Source: Enchytraeus crypticus (lineage: Eukaryota > Annelida > Clitellata > Enchytraeida > Enchytraeidae). From it: a stretch of 64,000 nucleotides of DNA. The position numbers and the translations under genes were made by a program. Position 1 is the stretch's first letter, and each line of letters opens with the position of its first letter. This document shows, piece by piece, positions 35,160-47,000 of the stretch. The DNA lies in assembly GCA_905160935.1 (NCBI GenBank), contig CAJHZI010000198.1, positions 437,501-501,500 on the forward strand. The letters run 5' to 3'. The notes below the pieces were generated by a model, which did no database searches, was not told the origin of the DNA, and saw only the letters and a list, made by a program, of their open reading frames with translations.

Positions 35160-35550
35160 GTAATAATAATAATAATAATAATAAATATTATTAGTAGTAG
35201 TAATATATTAACAAGGTTGTTGATGATGATTGTGTTAATGATGATGATGATAATAATAATAATAATAATAAACGTTGTTCCGGTGGCCATTGAAATCATG
35301 GGCCCGATGAATCCCGAAGGAGTTGACTTTATTAATGGCATAGGCAGACTTATTGCAGAGCAAACCGGCGATAAGCGAGAGACTTCTTTTCTTTGGCTAA
35401 GGCTTTCCATGACTTTGCAAAGATTTAATGCAATCTGCTTCAATAATTCTTTTAAGCCGTTTGATGACCTCAGTAGCCGGGCGGCGATTCAGCACGTATT
35501 GCTTGAATCGTTTTTATCAAATCCCAGGTAAAAAATAATAATAATAATAA
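35160..35550 (+). mobile_element. Second copy of the RPDG/WDVT retroelement, 3' part only
   Basis: 35277-35524 encodes VPVAIEIMGPMNPEGVDFIN, GIGRLIAEQTGDKRETSF and RLSMTLQRFNAICF, near-identical to the end of the 4755-5330 copy. Both copies share the 3' sequence GAATCGTTTTTATCAAA and CCCAGGT. (TAA)n lies at 35157-35182 and 35248-35270 before it and at 35536-35556 after it. Confidence 0.7.
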
Positions 35551-35739
35551 TAATAAATGGAGTTATATAAGAGCCGCTCTTTGCAATGTGCTACAGAAGC
35601 GCTTGTGCAACTTATTATACACGCACGGCAGTTTTATGCTTATTCTGAAAGTCAGGCTAATTCTCTTTACAACTGGACTGATTTTCTGGATTTTGGGAAT
35701 TTGCTCCGTTTTGAATCTACGTTTTTCCCTCCAGTCTAA
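35551..35739 (+). other. Short open frame after the RPDG/WDVT retroelement, unassigned
   Basis: The 60-residue frame ending FESTFFPPV has no family I recognise. TDFLDFG is faintly like the CR1-B 3' region (TDILDF) at 22674. Probably a repeat remnant. Confidence 0.3.
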
Positions 35740-35749
35740 GTGTTCGATG

Positions 35750-36744
35750 AAATAATGTAGAAATGAATCGAAGTACTATGCTAGTGGTCAAATAATCACT
35801 TTATTTTTCATTATTTCATTTAATTTTGTGATGAACGACAATTGCTCTTTAATAATTGTCATCCATTGCGTTAGAAATAGAGACAATCTTACATGTAGAC
35901 TGGTATGTTTATTGTTCCGAATGGCTAAGTACAGAGAATAAACATATAATGAAATGATCTTCCATGATAATATATCAGTTTTAGTATCACTTGCTTACCT
36001 AATAATACCGCATGCTTAACCTTAAGCATGTGGTATAGGTGGCTTACAGTAAGTTATCCACACTACCGGTTCCGTGATTGTTAAAGATGTTGATCTCTGA
36101 AAAGCTCTACCGGGAATAGAAATCACAACGTCAGATGAAGACATTAAAACTTTCTGACAATATCTGATATTCTACACGCGGAACCAATGAGTTATTAATG
36201 AGTTACTTACATGTATCTATACACACTCGATTTCGATAAGATACATCACAGAATAACCTAATAGAACACTAGGTCAGAAAGCACAGGATGTTTGTTAAGA
36301 CACATTTAATAATGCGGCGAAGATTTCGTTCAGTTGTAATTCAAGTGGGCCCACTTATTAAAAACATTCAGTACTTGTAATTTACACTGAGCTCATTGAG
36401 ATATAGCATTCGCAATTCTTGGTAGCCTAATACGCTGGTTACAATCCACTAATAGATTCACACCTGGCTATGTTTGCAGACATTTTCTTCGACTTATCAA
36501 ACAGCGCAATAGAGAAACCAAAATGTGATAGTGTTATATTGCGATAATGGAGTGATTTAAACTAAAAGTTTTGCTGAGAATTTCTTGAAATTTAATTTTT
36601 TTGAATTATTCAATTAGATCCAAGAAAAACTAGTAGCTCAAGGTTAAAACTTCTAGCTTAGAAATAATGTAGAAATGGATCGAAGTACTATGCTAGTGGT
36701 CAAATAATCACTTTATTTTGCATTATTTCATTTAATTTTGTAAT
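35750..36744 (+). repeat. Pair of 83-bp direct repeats 912 bp apart
   Basis: 35750-35832 and 36662-36744 share AAATAATGTAGAAATG, ATCGAAGTACTATGCTAGTG, GTCAAATAATCACTTTATTT and CATTATTTCATTTAATTTTG with about three changes. The DNA between (35833-36661) has no ORF I recognise. Confidence 0.85.
36006..36035. repeat. Short hairpin, 14-bp arms, 2-base loop
   Basis: TACCGCATGCTTAA then CC then TTAAGCATGTGGTA, with one mismatch. Confidence 0.8.
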
Positions 36745-37144
36745 CTCAGATAGGTCATAGTGAAGTCGTAATGGATAGCAGACAACACAATACTGGTAAG
36801 ACATCACAATGTCTAATTTTAATTTAGTATTTAAGCATAAAAGTGAAATATTTAATGTTCATTCGTTATGCTAACATGTGTCGAAAAGATTCACTAGATG
36901 CAATTTCAGAAAGTAGGCCAATTACACATATACACGAAGACGAAATTTCTAAATATTAAAAATATTACGAAATACAGTATACTGTATATGAGCAAAATCA
37001 TTACTACTTTATAATTAAATTATGATTAAAGTGTGATAAATTAGCAAAACATCTCATTTTAATTAATTAATGCTTGCTTTTGTGTTTAAATTTTATGATT
37101 ATATCGATATACATCGATTTGAGAAACCCTTTGCCTGAAACATT
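36745..37144. other. No gene seen
   Basis: AT-rich, no ORF. Confidence 0.6.
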
Positions 37145-37335
37145 TTTACCTCTCTTTTAACTATAGTGCACTACCTATTGGCAGATCCATGCCATATTAC
37201 TCTTCCACATATTTCTAGCCTCTGCTTTTCTCTTCGTAGCAACCTACTAATTAATTATCAAATTATTCAGCATCTCACGACTCTTTCTTCCTCTAATATT
37301 TTTCCTTCAAATCTTTATCTATAATTGGTGATTGA
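37145..37335 (-). mobile_element. GA-tailed retrotransposon 3' fragment
   Basis: CTCTCTTTTAACTATAGTGC is followed by ACTACCTATTGGCAGATCCATG and diverged C-terminal coding sequence, matching the 63440-63560 layout. Confidence 0.6.
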
Positions 37336-38689
37336 TAGGAGAAACTCTTTGAGTTAGGAGGTTGTCAATAGGGTGTAGTTGAATAGTTAAAAAACAAGCT
37401 GGATTATGTGATCAAGTATGATAGGGGATCGAAATACGCCCTTGGTAAACTTTATTCTCTTTTTCCTACTACCTAAGTGTGAAGAGAGAATGGAATAACG
37501 AAAGAGAGTAGCCGTTCTAGTAAATTCTGGTAAATTTAGGTAAACTCTTCTTCCAATTACCCCTTCAGTAAACCATTCCCTCTCAGGATATCAGGACCCA
37601 TCCATTTCCACATTTATCTAGTAGTCATTAGCTATAGTTGCATGATAACTCTGAACATGATGTCGCTTTGTATAGTGTACTTTATATTTTGTACTTATTG
37701 TAGTTATGCTACCATATTTTTGGTGAAATATATATGTATATATAGAGTAAAAATTGCTCCTTTCACAGCCCATCATAGAAGTCCTTCTTTAGTACCTAGA
37801 GTATTCGGATAACTAATTACTTAACATATCCACAATAATACTTTATTCACACCCGCAGGCTCCATCAGAGATGTTAGGGACTTAGCGTAGCATGAGCTTC
37901 ATCAGCTAAACCTAAAGTATTAAATGTCGTTATAACATCACACTGCATATACCTCGTAACTCATTATACTAATGCTCCAAATATGACAGAAAAATATTTC
38001 AATATTATTTATCCTCAAAATAAAAGCGAAATTTTTAAGATCTGATTTCATATGGCCGAGGTATAAGCTTCTAAATTGGTGCCAAACTTTAAGAATCTCG
38101 ATGTTTAGCGAAAGAATATTGAGCCGGTTTCTTGATAGCATGTCAACTGCAGATTATCTCAAAACATCGGCGATCCATTCATCGACGTGGATTATGGATG
38201 TCAGAGTATGATGGCATCTTGGATGACAAACTGCTAAATTGATTTTTAGCTCAGACTTATAAACCTATTAAAGTTTTGCTTAAAACTTTAATTCTGTCAA
38301 AATAAAAAACAATCGAAATACGTTATTGTAATGATAGATATATAATTATGTACCATAATACATTACCAATATACTACTCTATGTATATACTATTATATTG
38401 TGTCATATACTGTACTGTTAAACTTGTTTTACGAAAATGTTATGGCCCCTAATCATATCAATATCATATTATTTTTTAATAATTATACTTGTATAATTTT
38501 GAAATGCCAGTCAATTGTATGTCTATGAAATAACTGGCATACAAAACCAATCAACTCGGCTGAAATCACAAATTGGCACCTTTAAATTATTTAAAATCGA
38601 AACTTGGTAATTCAAAAAGACAATTCGAAACAAAGCAGAGGAGGCTGTACAAAGTTGCTATTTATAAAATAGCATTTCATAGCACCTAG
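37336..38689. other. No gene seen
   Basis: AT-rich. The - strand frame 37938-38141 is unsupported. Confidence 0.6.
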
Positions 38690-39010
38690 TAATTGAAGAA
38701 ATAGAAGAAATTGCAACAAGCTCGCACTACTTTGAGTCGATAAAGCGTAGTAGGTGGAAAGTGGGGGTTCAAGCGCTTCTCGTGAAAAGAAGCGACTAGT
38801 CTGAAGGGCTCTGTATGGAACCGAAAGTGCGCGGTAATTGTTGCGAACAAGATGGTTTCAAATATACATCCTGACGTAACAAATGGGTGAGAGAGCTAAT
38901 GCTTTCGCTAATAAATCCACTCATCTCTCTAAACAATTAGGAGCATTTAGAACAGGGAGCGGGTTGCTCCATCGCTGACAAGATGTTCTAACCGGGCCAG
39001 ACCGCAAATT
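38690..39010. other. GC-richer stretch without recognised coding content
   Basis: It contains GGGGGTTCAAGCGCTTCTCG, GAAAGTGCGCGGTAATTG and AGCGGGTTGCTCCATCGC. No long ORF or boxes for a tRNA. It could be an old repeat or a conserved noncoding element. Confidence 0.4.
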
Positions 39011-41371
39011 AAAGTCACAAACCATCCCACAGTTTGTGTTTAGAGATTGTGTTTATAGCTATATATTGACTACAACTGGGCCTAATTGAAAAATAACTGT
39101 TATTGTCTTTTCAAGATAGAGGTCCATTTAAAAATAAGCATTAAAGAACATTTGAATATTCTAAATATTGGATGCTCCTTTACCCGCTGTTATTATGTTG
39201 TATTACATGTATGCTTTGGTATGTGAATATTCCGCAACTGACGTTGAGATAGAGATAGGCTTAAATTTTACAAGATATCAAGCACATAATTTGAGTCTAA
39301 AGAATTGCTTTTTTAGCTTGTAGAATTAAAGTTTAGCAGCTAAATACTCGAGTTATAATCATGGAGGATCATTTCATCACAACTCATTGGTTTAATCGAT
39401 CGAAAAGAGTGGACATATTTCAACAGTTAATCTTATGGAAGGCGAAGATTTATTAGACAGCAGCAGATCTATAATAAACTAATGCGTTCCTCTTGTTCTT
39501 TTCACCACTTTTCACTAAGACTCACTTGACTTTTGATTCCCCTTCTAGTGCTCATCTAATAAACCACAGAGTAGGCTGCCTACCTGCTCGTTTTCTTTCT
39601 TCTATGTTTCTATTTTATTTCTATTATTATTATTTTATTGTAATCATTTCTATTACCCTTTATTATTAGTATTTGATTATTATTAGTATTATTTTATTCA
39701 TATTTTACTATATGAGACGTTTAACTGCTGGACTGCTATATTAACTCAAACTAAGCTGCAAATCAGGTGTTGCTTCATTTATTGACTCCAATAGCAATCA
39801 TGAAAATCATGGCAAAGAAAATCTGCTATAAAGAATTTTTTCCAGCGCTCGCGTTGAAAACGATTGGATAATACCAGACATTCAATCTGTGCATTTAAAA
39901 AGCATGTTGTCATTGCTACATTCCACACGTAGCCACAACATATCCCATTAGGAATAAATTCTAAAAACTCACTGTCTCGGCACCAGATGGATTCCTCCTG
40001 CATTTTTTTCTGATATTTTTCTTCTAGTCCGTCAAGCCTTCTTTGTATGCTCTTCCAGCAGTGAGGCTTCTGCTCAACTCATTTATTGCGCCTTAACGGC
40101 AGAACCAGACCGGTTTAAATTTTAAAATAGCAACAAAAGCGATTGGCTGATTAAATTAATTAATGATAGGCTGCTTGGAAGTTTATAATAAATTTTATAC
40201 CACTTTGATGCTTCTGAAACGAGTGGCTGATGTTAAGAACAGGAACACCCGGGTATATAGACCTGCACATGCAAGTATATAAGTATAAGCACTCATACAC
40301 ACATATATAAAAATACATACACACGCTCAAATACAAGAATGCACAACTCTTAGAGAGAACGATTCAAGTTGCATCTGTCAATAGACACTTTAACTTATAA
40401 GATCTCGAAATGTAAAGTGAATAGTGAACAGAATGGCATTAAATGAATAGAAGAAAATAGCATTACTGTGATATTAGTAGATTTTGTATCCAATCAGCAA
40501 TAAAACAATTCATGAACAACAACGGAGTCTTGAATAAATGTTGTCTTGAGTTTAGCAACATTCCACAGTAAATTCTGTTTACTCGATGTGAAAGCCAGTT
40601 CCAGTTTTATTGCAAACATTGGAATTCAGATTTTCCCTTTGTTCCAGTTTCGTTGGGTTTCGGTGCAGAGATAACAATCGGCCTCATTCCAGCAACGCTG
40701 CCTTTAATAGATGCAGCAGTAAAGTTGAAATATGATCGACAGTAAATAAAAGGTTTCATCAGATATTAAATATAAGCCTTGAATCGATTGCACTGAGTCC
40801 AATTTAAGAACTGTCCACAGTTTACTAAAGTAGAAAGCCCTGTCAGTTCAAAGCTACTAATTAATTGATATAATGTTTACTGAGAACGCAAACAACCGGT
40901 CATGCTAAAATGATGTTTATCTACCTGCTTTTTAATTAGTCATTTTACTTAATTTTTTAAATCAAATATATGACACCACGAACGTGGAAGTTGGACTGTT
41001 AATGCTTAAGATCCTTGTCTTTTAGAACTTTCCACCTTTTTCATATTAATATCAATCGATGACCAAGCGAAGCAGCTTAAGACCTATCAATGACCTAGCT
41101 AGATAGCTTAAGACCAACCAATGACCTACATGCAGCTAGATAGCTTAAGAATTACAATATGTAGCAAGTATAAGCTAACTAAATTAAAATCGTTCAAATG
41201 AATTGGGTACGTTCAAAGGCAAAATCCGTTGACTAAATTTGTATTTGCAAATACTACTCGGCAGTATTTGGAATATCTTCCAACGACTGCTTCAGTAGTT
41301 TCCATCAATGTAACAGAATAATAAACTACAAATGCCTTTTTCTGTCTCTTCAAATTATAATTGTGCCTATA
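39011..41371. other. No gene seen apart from the short tandem repeat at 41050
   Basis: The frame 39779-40003 on the - strand (74 residues, several Cys and Trp) is not recognisable. Confidence 0.55.
41050..41150 (+). repeat. Short tandem duplication (about 28-36 bp unit)
   Basis: CAATGACCTAGCTAGATAGC, TTAAGACC and CAATGACCTACATGCAGCTAG, ATAGCTTAAGA repeat, with a more diverged first unit (GACCAAGCGAAGCAGCTTAAG). Confidence 0.75.
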
Positions 41372-41505
41372 TGCTGGAACCAGTGGCGAAGTCGGTTAGA
41401 TACTCGACCGCGGATCAGTATGTGCGGGGTTCAAATCCTGGGCTCGCCCGTCACTGACATCGCTTTCGAGTGAAGAAACTGACGTTAACCTTAGCTTAAC
41501 CAGCT
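41372..41505 (+). mobile_element. SINE family S, near full copy
   Basis: A box TGGCGAAGTCGG at 41384, B box GGGTTCAAATCC at 41427, tail GAAGAAACTGACGTTAACC. It lies 1.4 kb before the receptor's first coding exon. Confidence 0.88.
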
Positions 41506-41944
41506 TATGCATAGATGCTATTATTCTGGAGCACGAAAAAATCTCAATACTCTTCTGTAAATACTAAATTCAAAAATAAGAATATTAGATTAGCGCTCGT
41601 ACGAATAATTTATGGGGTGATGCAGCCGTATACCTTTGATTTACTGTTTTACATTATTTCCAGTTGTTTAGTGACTTTAAATTAATGAATTCATATGTTC
41701 ATGATGCATACGTAAACATCTACTGTATATATTGGCCTTACTTGTACTTGTAGAAACTATGTCCTGAAATGTAGGACTAAATGTGCCAGAATAATTCTGC
41801 TTCAGTTGATTCTGAAGGCGATTGGATGTTTCTCGTCTTGCACGTAAATTTAGAGACTCACTGAGTGTGGTCAGTGAATTCAGAGAATTAACGGCAGAAC
41901 GTCAATGAGGTCAAACGTTAAGTGTGACCTCTGCTCCAGTCAAA
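41506..41944. other. No gene seen
   Basis: AT-rich flank of the receptor. Confidence 0.6.
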
Positions 41945-42006
41945 CAGGCAGACTGACAGACAGACAGACAAAGGGATATATAGACAAAGCGATAGACAGA
42001 TATACA

Positions 42007-42057
<51 letters not shown>

Positions 42058-42110
42058 AGAAACATCCAAATAGATAGATAGAAAAAGTGATAGATAGACA
42101 GACGAAGAGA
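41945..42110. repeat. Mixed (GACA)n, (TA)n, (GATA)n microsatellites
   Basis: GACAGACAGACAGAC, a (TA)n run at 42008-42054 and ATAGATAGATAG follow in order, 0.75-0.9 kb before the receptor start. Confidence 0.9.
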
Positions 42111-42289
42111 TGCAGTTGAAAAATGAAAATAGCAGATATAAAGATGGTTTGTTAAGAATTGATGTAAAATGCCCCGATTCAGATTTTAAATTCTTTGGAC
42201 TCTGGTGTACCTTAACGACTGCGAAATTGACGTTGAATTCGACTTAAATATTTAAAATTGTGCTGTTGGATTGGCTCTATTCGTATTTT

Positions 42290-42480
42290 TGCCGTGGAGA
42301 AAGGAATAAGAATTGGCTCCAATCGTAATTTCGTATTCTGCGTCGTGTAGACACTGTGGAGCATTGCTAGAACGCGCGCCTCTCAATTGAGCGGGCGCTA
42401 CTTCGGGACTGCGTTGCGACATAATTAAGGGCTACACAGAGAATATCCCTGCTGATATCAGACCGTTGAGTATCCGACCT
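42290..42480 (+). promoter_or_regulatory. Possible promoter or 5' UTR region of the receptor
   Basis: It is the only CpG-richer stretch just before the receptor (GAACGCGCGCCTCTC, GAGCGGGCGCTACTTC) and lies 360 bp before the inferred 5' UTR acceptor. No TATA or initiator was fixed. Placement is by context alone. Confidence 0.3.
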
Positions 42481-42824
42481 TAATAGGGTTGAACTTGCTA
42501 TGAGAAGTCCCTGATATCATCATTACTTCTCAAAACCGACTTTGAATCATATTAAGAGGTCTATTAATATTAAATGAATCTGATAGAATAATTCAATAAA
42601 GCTACGTTTTGCCTCGATAATAATTGTTGAATTAATTTAAAATTTAAATATACTTGAAGTTCACATTTTCAACTAGGTTTCTTTAATTATATTATTTATT
42701 TAAATAAAAGACGATCGATAGAGGCAAAAATCTACTGGATTTATTCTACGGCGTTGGATCGTTCTTTTTTACTTCAATAAATCGCTTTTTATTTGCGTAT
42801 CTGACAAAAATCGTATAAAACTTC

Positions 42825-42863
42825 ATTTTGTTTTGTTTTCAGCCCTGACGAGTTAGGTAAAGA
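42825..42863 (+). promoter_or_regulatory. Likely splice acceptor and short 5' UTR of the receptor gene
   Basis: A pyrimidine-rich run (cattttgttttgttttcag) ends at 42842, 21 bases before the receptor ATG. The stretch 42843-42863 contains an in-frame stop. This suggests that an untranslated upstream exon splices here, so the true promoter lies further upstream and is not located. The acceptor is inferred from sequence alone. Confidence 0.6.
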
Positions 42864-43989
42864 ATGAAAGACTTAATCAACAATGACTTCTTTATTTCTT
42901 CACAATCAACCGCAGCGTCTCACTCTTTCCCCACCACCACTACCACCAGCGCCATCTCTTCCACCAGGTACTCCTCCACCATCGTCCCTGATTCTTCTTA
43001 TGGGACACCGGAAGAAGGAGGTGAGAATCTCGCTACAATAGGATTCATCCTGCCAATCACCGCAGCCATACTGTTTGACCTGATAGTGATAGCCGGTAAC
43101 TCTCTGGTGATCGCCGCAGTGTTCACGCACAAGAGACAGCTGCTGACCGTTACCAACACGTTCATAGTGTCCCTCGCAGCCGCTGATCTCTTGCTCGGTC
43201 TAGTGGTTCTGCCGTTCTCCAGTGCCAATGAGGTATCAAGTACAGTAGTATAATTGAATTATTTTGTGTTCTTTTTCTTTATTGCTCGATGTTGTCATTG
43301 ATGACTGTAGCACTCATATTGCTGTTGTTGTTGTCGTTGTAATTATTGTTGTTATTATTATTATTAATATTATTAATATTATTATTATCATTAGAAATAA
43401 TTATATTAATATTATTATAAATAATGAATAATTATTTAATAATTATTATTAAATAATAATAATAGTTATTATTATTATTATTCGTTTGCTATTGTAGTAC
43501 TGGAATTTATTGGAATTCATTCCAACGTCTGAAAGGGCATTTGGTTGATGAGCGCCTAGGCTCCAGAAATTTATACAAAATATATTAAAACAAATGCAAA
43601 AGTTTATGCAGACCCTTGCTAAACTGGGATTCAATGAAGATGGTAATACCTTTTGTATTCTTGGCCATAATATAACTCTGATTTAGTAACAAATATGTTG
43701 AATATTATTTTGATGAGTTAATAAGAATAATTATTAAGCCTAAATACTAACAAATGTCAAATATAACAAAGTATAAATTGAAATTGCAAGCAACATGTAT
43801 TTGAATAATAAATAAATAAATATTAAATAATATGAGTTTATTATTATTAGGTTTAGTAAAGCATATTAATCACTTTTGATGTCTATATTGGCATTAGTCC
43901 ACACAAGCAGATTCAGCAAAACTAATAGACTCAAGATAATATTTTAAAATTGAAATCATTTATTAATTTTTAATAATACTCGTATATGT

Positions 43990-44029
<40 letters not shown>

Positions 44030-47000
44030 TAAGTAAATTGGAAAATCAATAAGCTATCTCTCTCTCTCTCTCTCTCTCCTAGTGCACTTCATACTGCCAG
44101 GTTCATTGTATATTATGCCTCCACTCATCTCTATCTTCCATATCCTCTTCATGTCCACATACGAGTGGGTCTTTAAATCATCTACATGTATAACATTCCT
44201 TTTGCTATACCATTATTCTTGTTGGATTCTGCCAATGACGATGTGGTCCCTATTCCTTCCTTAGCTTCGACTAACATTTACTGGGTAGGGGCGCCATTTC
44301 CTGAGAAAATAATCCTGTTTACCCAACAACAAGCAATTACCTGTTAAAAATTTTTATTAGATTCACATTTGATCAGTAATCGCTACGAATGATCTCATAT
44401 ATTCATCATCATCATCTTCTTCTCTTAAATCCCAGTTTAGCCAGGGTCGGGATACGAATAGACTTTAGATCCATTCGTTTAAGTTTTTGTAGCCTGGGCG
44501 CTCAATAATCTCATATATTATTCTAAGAAAATTGCTTAATTGTTATTTTGCCTCACAAGTTCCTGAGGAATAATATATCCAAGGTAGATTTCTTACAGAT
44601 ATTCTGTCATAATTATATCGACGATCACTTCGTTACTACGAAAATGATCCCAACTGTCAGTCCGCCCTCAGTCTATCGGTAGAGTATTGACTGCAGAGTG
44701 CAGATCAGTAGGTGTAGGGTTCAAATCCAATAGATGTCCAGTCACTTTAAAATATTTGTATTGACAAAGTGTGGTTAAACTTTCATTTATCATTGGCGTC
44801 AAGCCTTAGTGTCTTTGCCTTAAATCATTAATAGTTTAGGCTTAAATCTTTGGCATCTTCAGCTTTTAACTCATTAGTATATTTGCTTCCAATCATTAGC
44901 ATCTTTGGTTTCAAATCATTAGTATCTCTGGTTTCAGATCATTAGTATCTTTGGTTTCAAATCATTAGTATCTCTGGTTTCAGATCATTAGTATCTCTGG
45001 TTTCAAATCATTAGTATCTTTGGTTTCAAATCATTAGTATCTTTGGTTTCAAATCATTAGTATCTTTGGTTTCAAGTCATTAGTATCTTTGGTTTCAAGT
45101 CATTAGTATTTCTCAAAACTGCTCAAGGAAGAGTAGGAATTAACGAGCCTTTTCAAAATACACAACGAATATTACCTAGATTAGTTAAAGGCAAGCCATA
45201 ATTACTTATATTGGCTGAAGCGAGTGGCGATGTCGGTAAGTTTTTCGATCGCGGATCAGTAGGTGCGGGGTTTAAATCCTGGGCTCGCTCGTTGCCGGCG
45301 TCGCTTTCTAGTGAGGAAACTGACGTTATCATTAGCTTTAAAGCTGGTAAAGCTAACGTTAACGTCTGTTTCTTCACTCGAAAGCGATGTCAGTGACTGG
45401 AGAGCCCAGAATTTGATCCCCGCACATACTGATCCGCAGTCTTAGTCGCAGTCAATCTTGCCGAGATCGCCACTGGCTCCAGCCAGTTCCTTTACTAGTT
45501 ATTTTACAGTAAGACTAATAATGAATTTATAAATTATTGCATATAAATTACTGATCTCATAGGTACTCGGGAGATGGCCATTTGGAGAAACCTGGTGCAC
45601 TGGTTGGCTTGTTCTGGACGTGTGGTTGTGCACAGCTTCGATTCTCAACCTCTGTGCTATTAGCATTGATCGATATCTAGCTATTTCGCGTCCCCTTCGC
45701 TATCCGTCTATGATGTCCTCAATGAATGCTAAAATTCTCGTGGCATTCGTCTGGATATTGGGTAGTTGTTAACGTTACTTTTACTATTTTCTAATTTCTT
45801 TCTGTTGGTTAGATTTTAGGCAATATGCCTTCGAAAACATTGTGCAAGTTAAACAGAAATATAAGCCAGACTTCAATATCTTGTCAGTATTTTAGGCTAT
45901 AGCAGTATTAAATATAACTTCTTAACGCGTCGTTGTGTTCCAAACCAATCCTTGCGGTCAAGAGGATGTCTAAATGCTATTTCTAGCACAAAAATACACT
46001 TAATCAATACACATAACTGCACTAAAGTACACTTAATTAATAGACTTAAATACACTTAACTGCACTTCAATATACTTAAATGTTATCAGCGTTCATGCCA
46101 AAAAGGGAAGTTAAGCGAATATCTTAAGATAACGCTAAAGCGTGTCCCGGCTGAGATGAGAGCAGATTTGAAATCCTCACCAGGCAAGCTTCCTACCAAC
46201 TCAACCACGCAGACTTCACACCTTTATGAATCAGTTAGAAAATCAATTTAGTGTTTCATAGATTTTGAAATATTTAGGGCCCCGTTGGACTGCGACTAAA
46301 GACTTCAATGTTTTAAAATTCAATTTCCCCTGACTGGAAGAATATGCTTCCTTATCAATAGAAGAGCATTGTCGTATACCCCTAGATGGTTAATATTATT
46401 GCTTCAGATTTGTAGCACATTTATATTTAGAAGGTTCGATATTATGATTTACACTTCCGATGTTCAACTTTCAATAATAATATTATTATGTTGAAAATTG
46501 ATATCCTGTATTTATTTTTAGTTAACCTCTCATATGCTGTTTATTTTCAGCACTTGCTATCTGTGTTCCACCATTATTCGGCTGGAGAGACTCGAGTCCT
46601 GCTCTGAACTCAATTCTGAATAACGACACGTTGACAACTGAACAAATGTATCATTCCAGTTTCATCCACCCCACTAATTATAGCAATACGGTTCACTCCG
46701 CAGCACCACTCAGTACAACTAGAATTCAACCCGCCGTCGATCATCAAAGACCGATAGATCTGGAGTGGCACTTACTTGGACAATCAAGTGCAGACGATAT
46801 TCATCGAATGACTTCAGAAGGGGAAGTAATCAGTCTCACAAAAAGATTAACGTCATCGTCATTTCAGCATAACTATATCGTAGATGAGAGACCAGATGAA
46901 GACACTCTGAAGCAATCTGAAAATCTTCAGGCAGCGAAGCCTCCTTTGGAAAATAACCTACCAAATCTCCAATCTAACGTAGTTTCATCTCCTAAGCAGT

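Noticed and set aside
42906..43228. Antisense frames over receptor exon 1
   Set aside because: Shadows of the receptor coding strand, which has clear TM motifs.
44868..45112. Possible CRISPR-like array
   Set aside because: The 23-bp units are directly abutting with no spacers; it is an intronic minisatellite in an animal gene.
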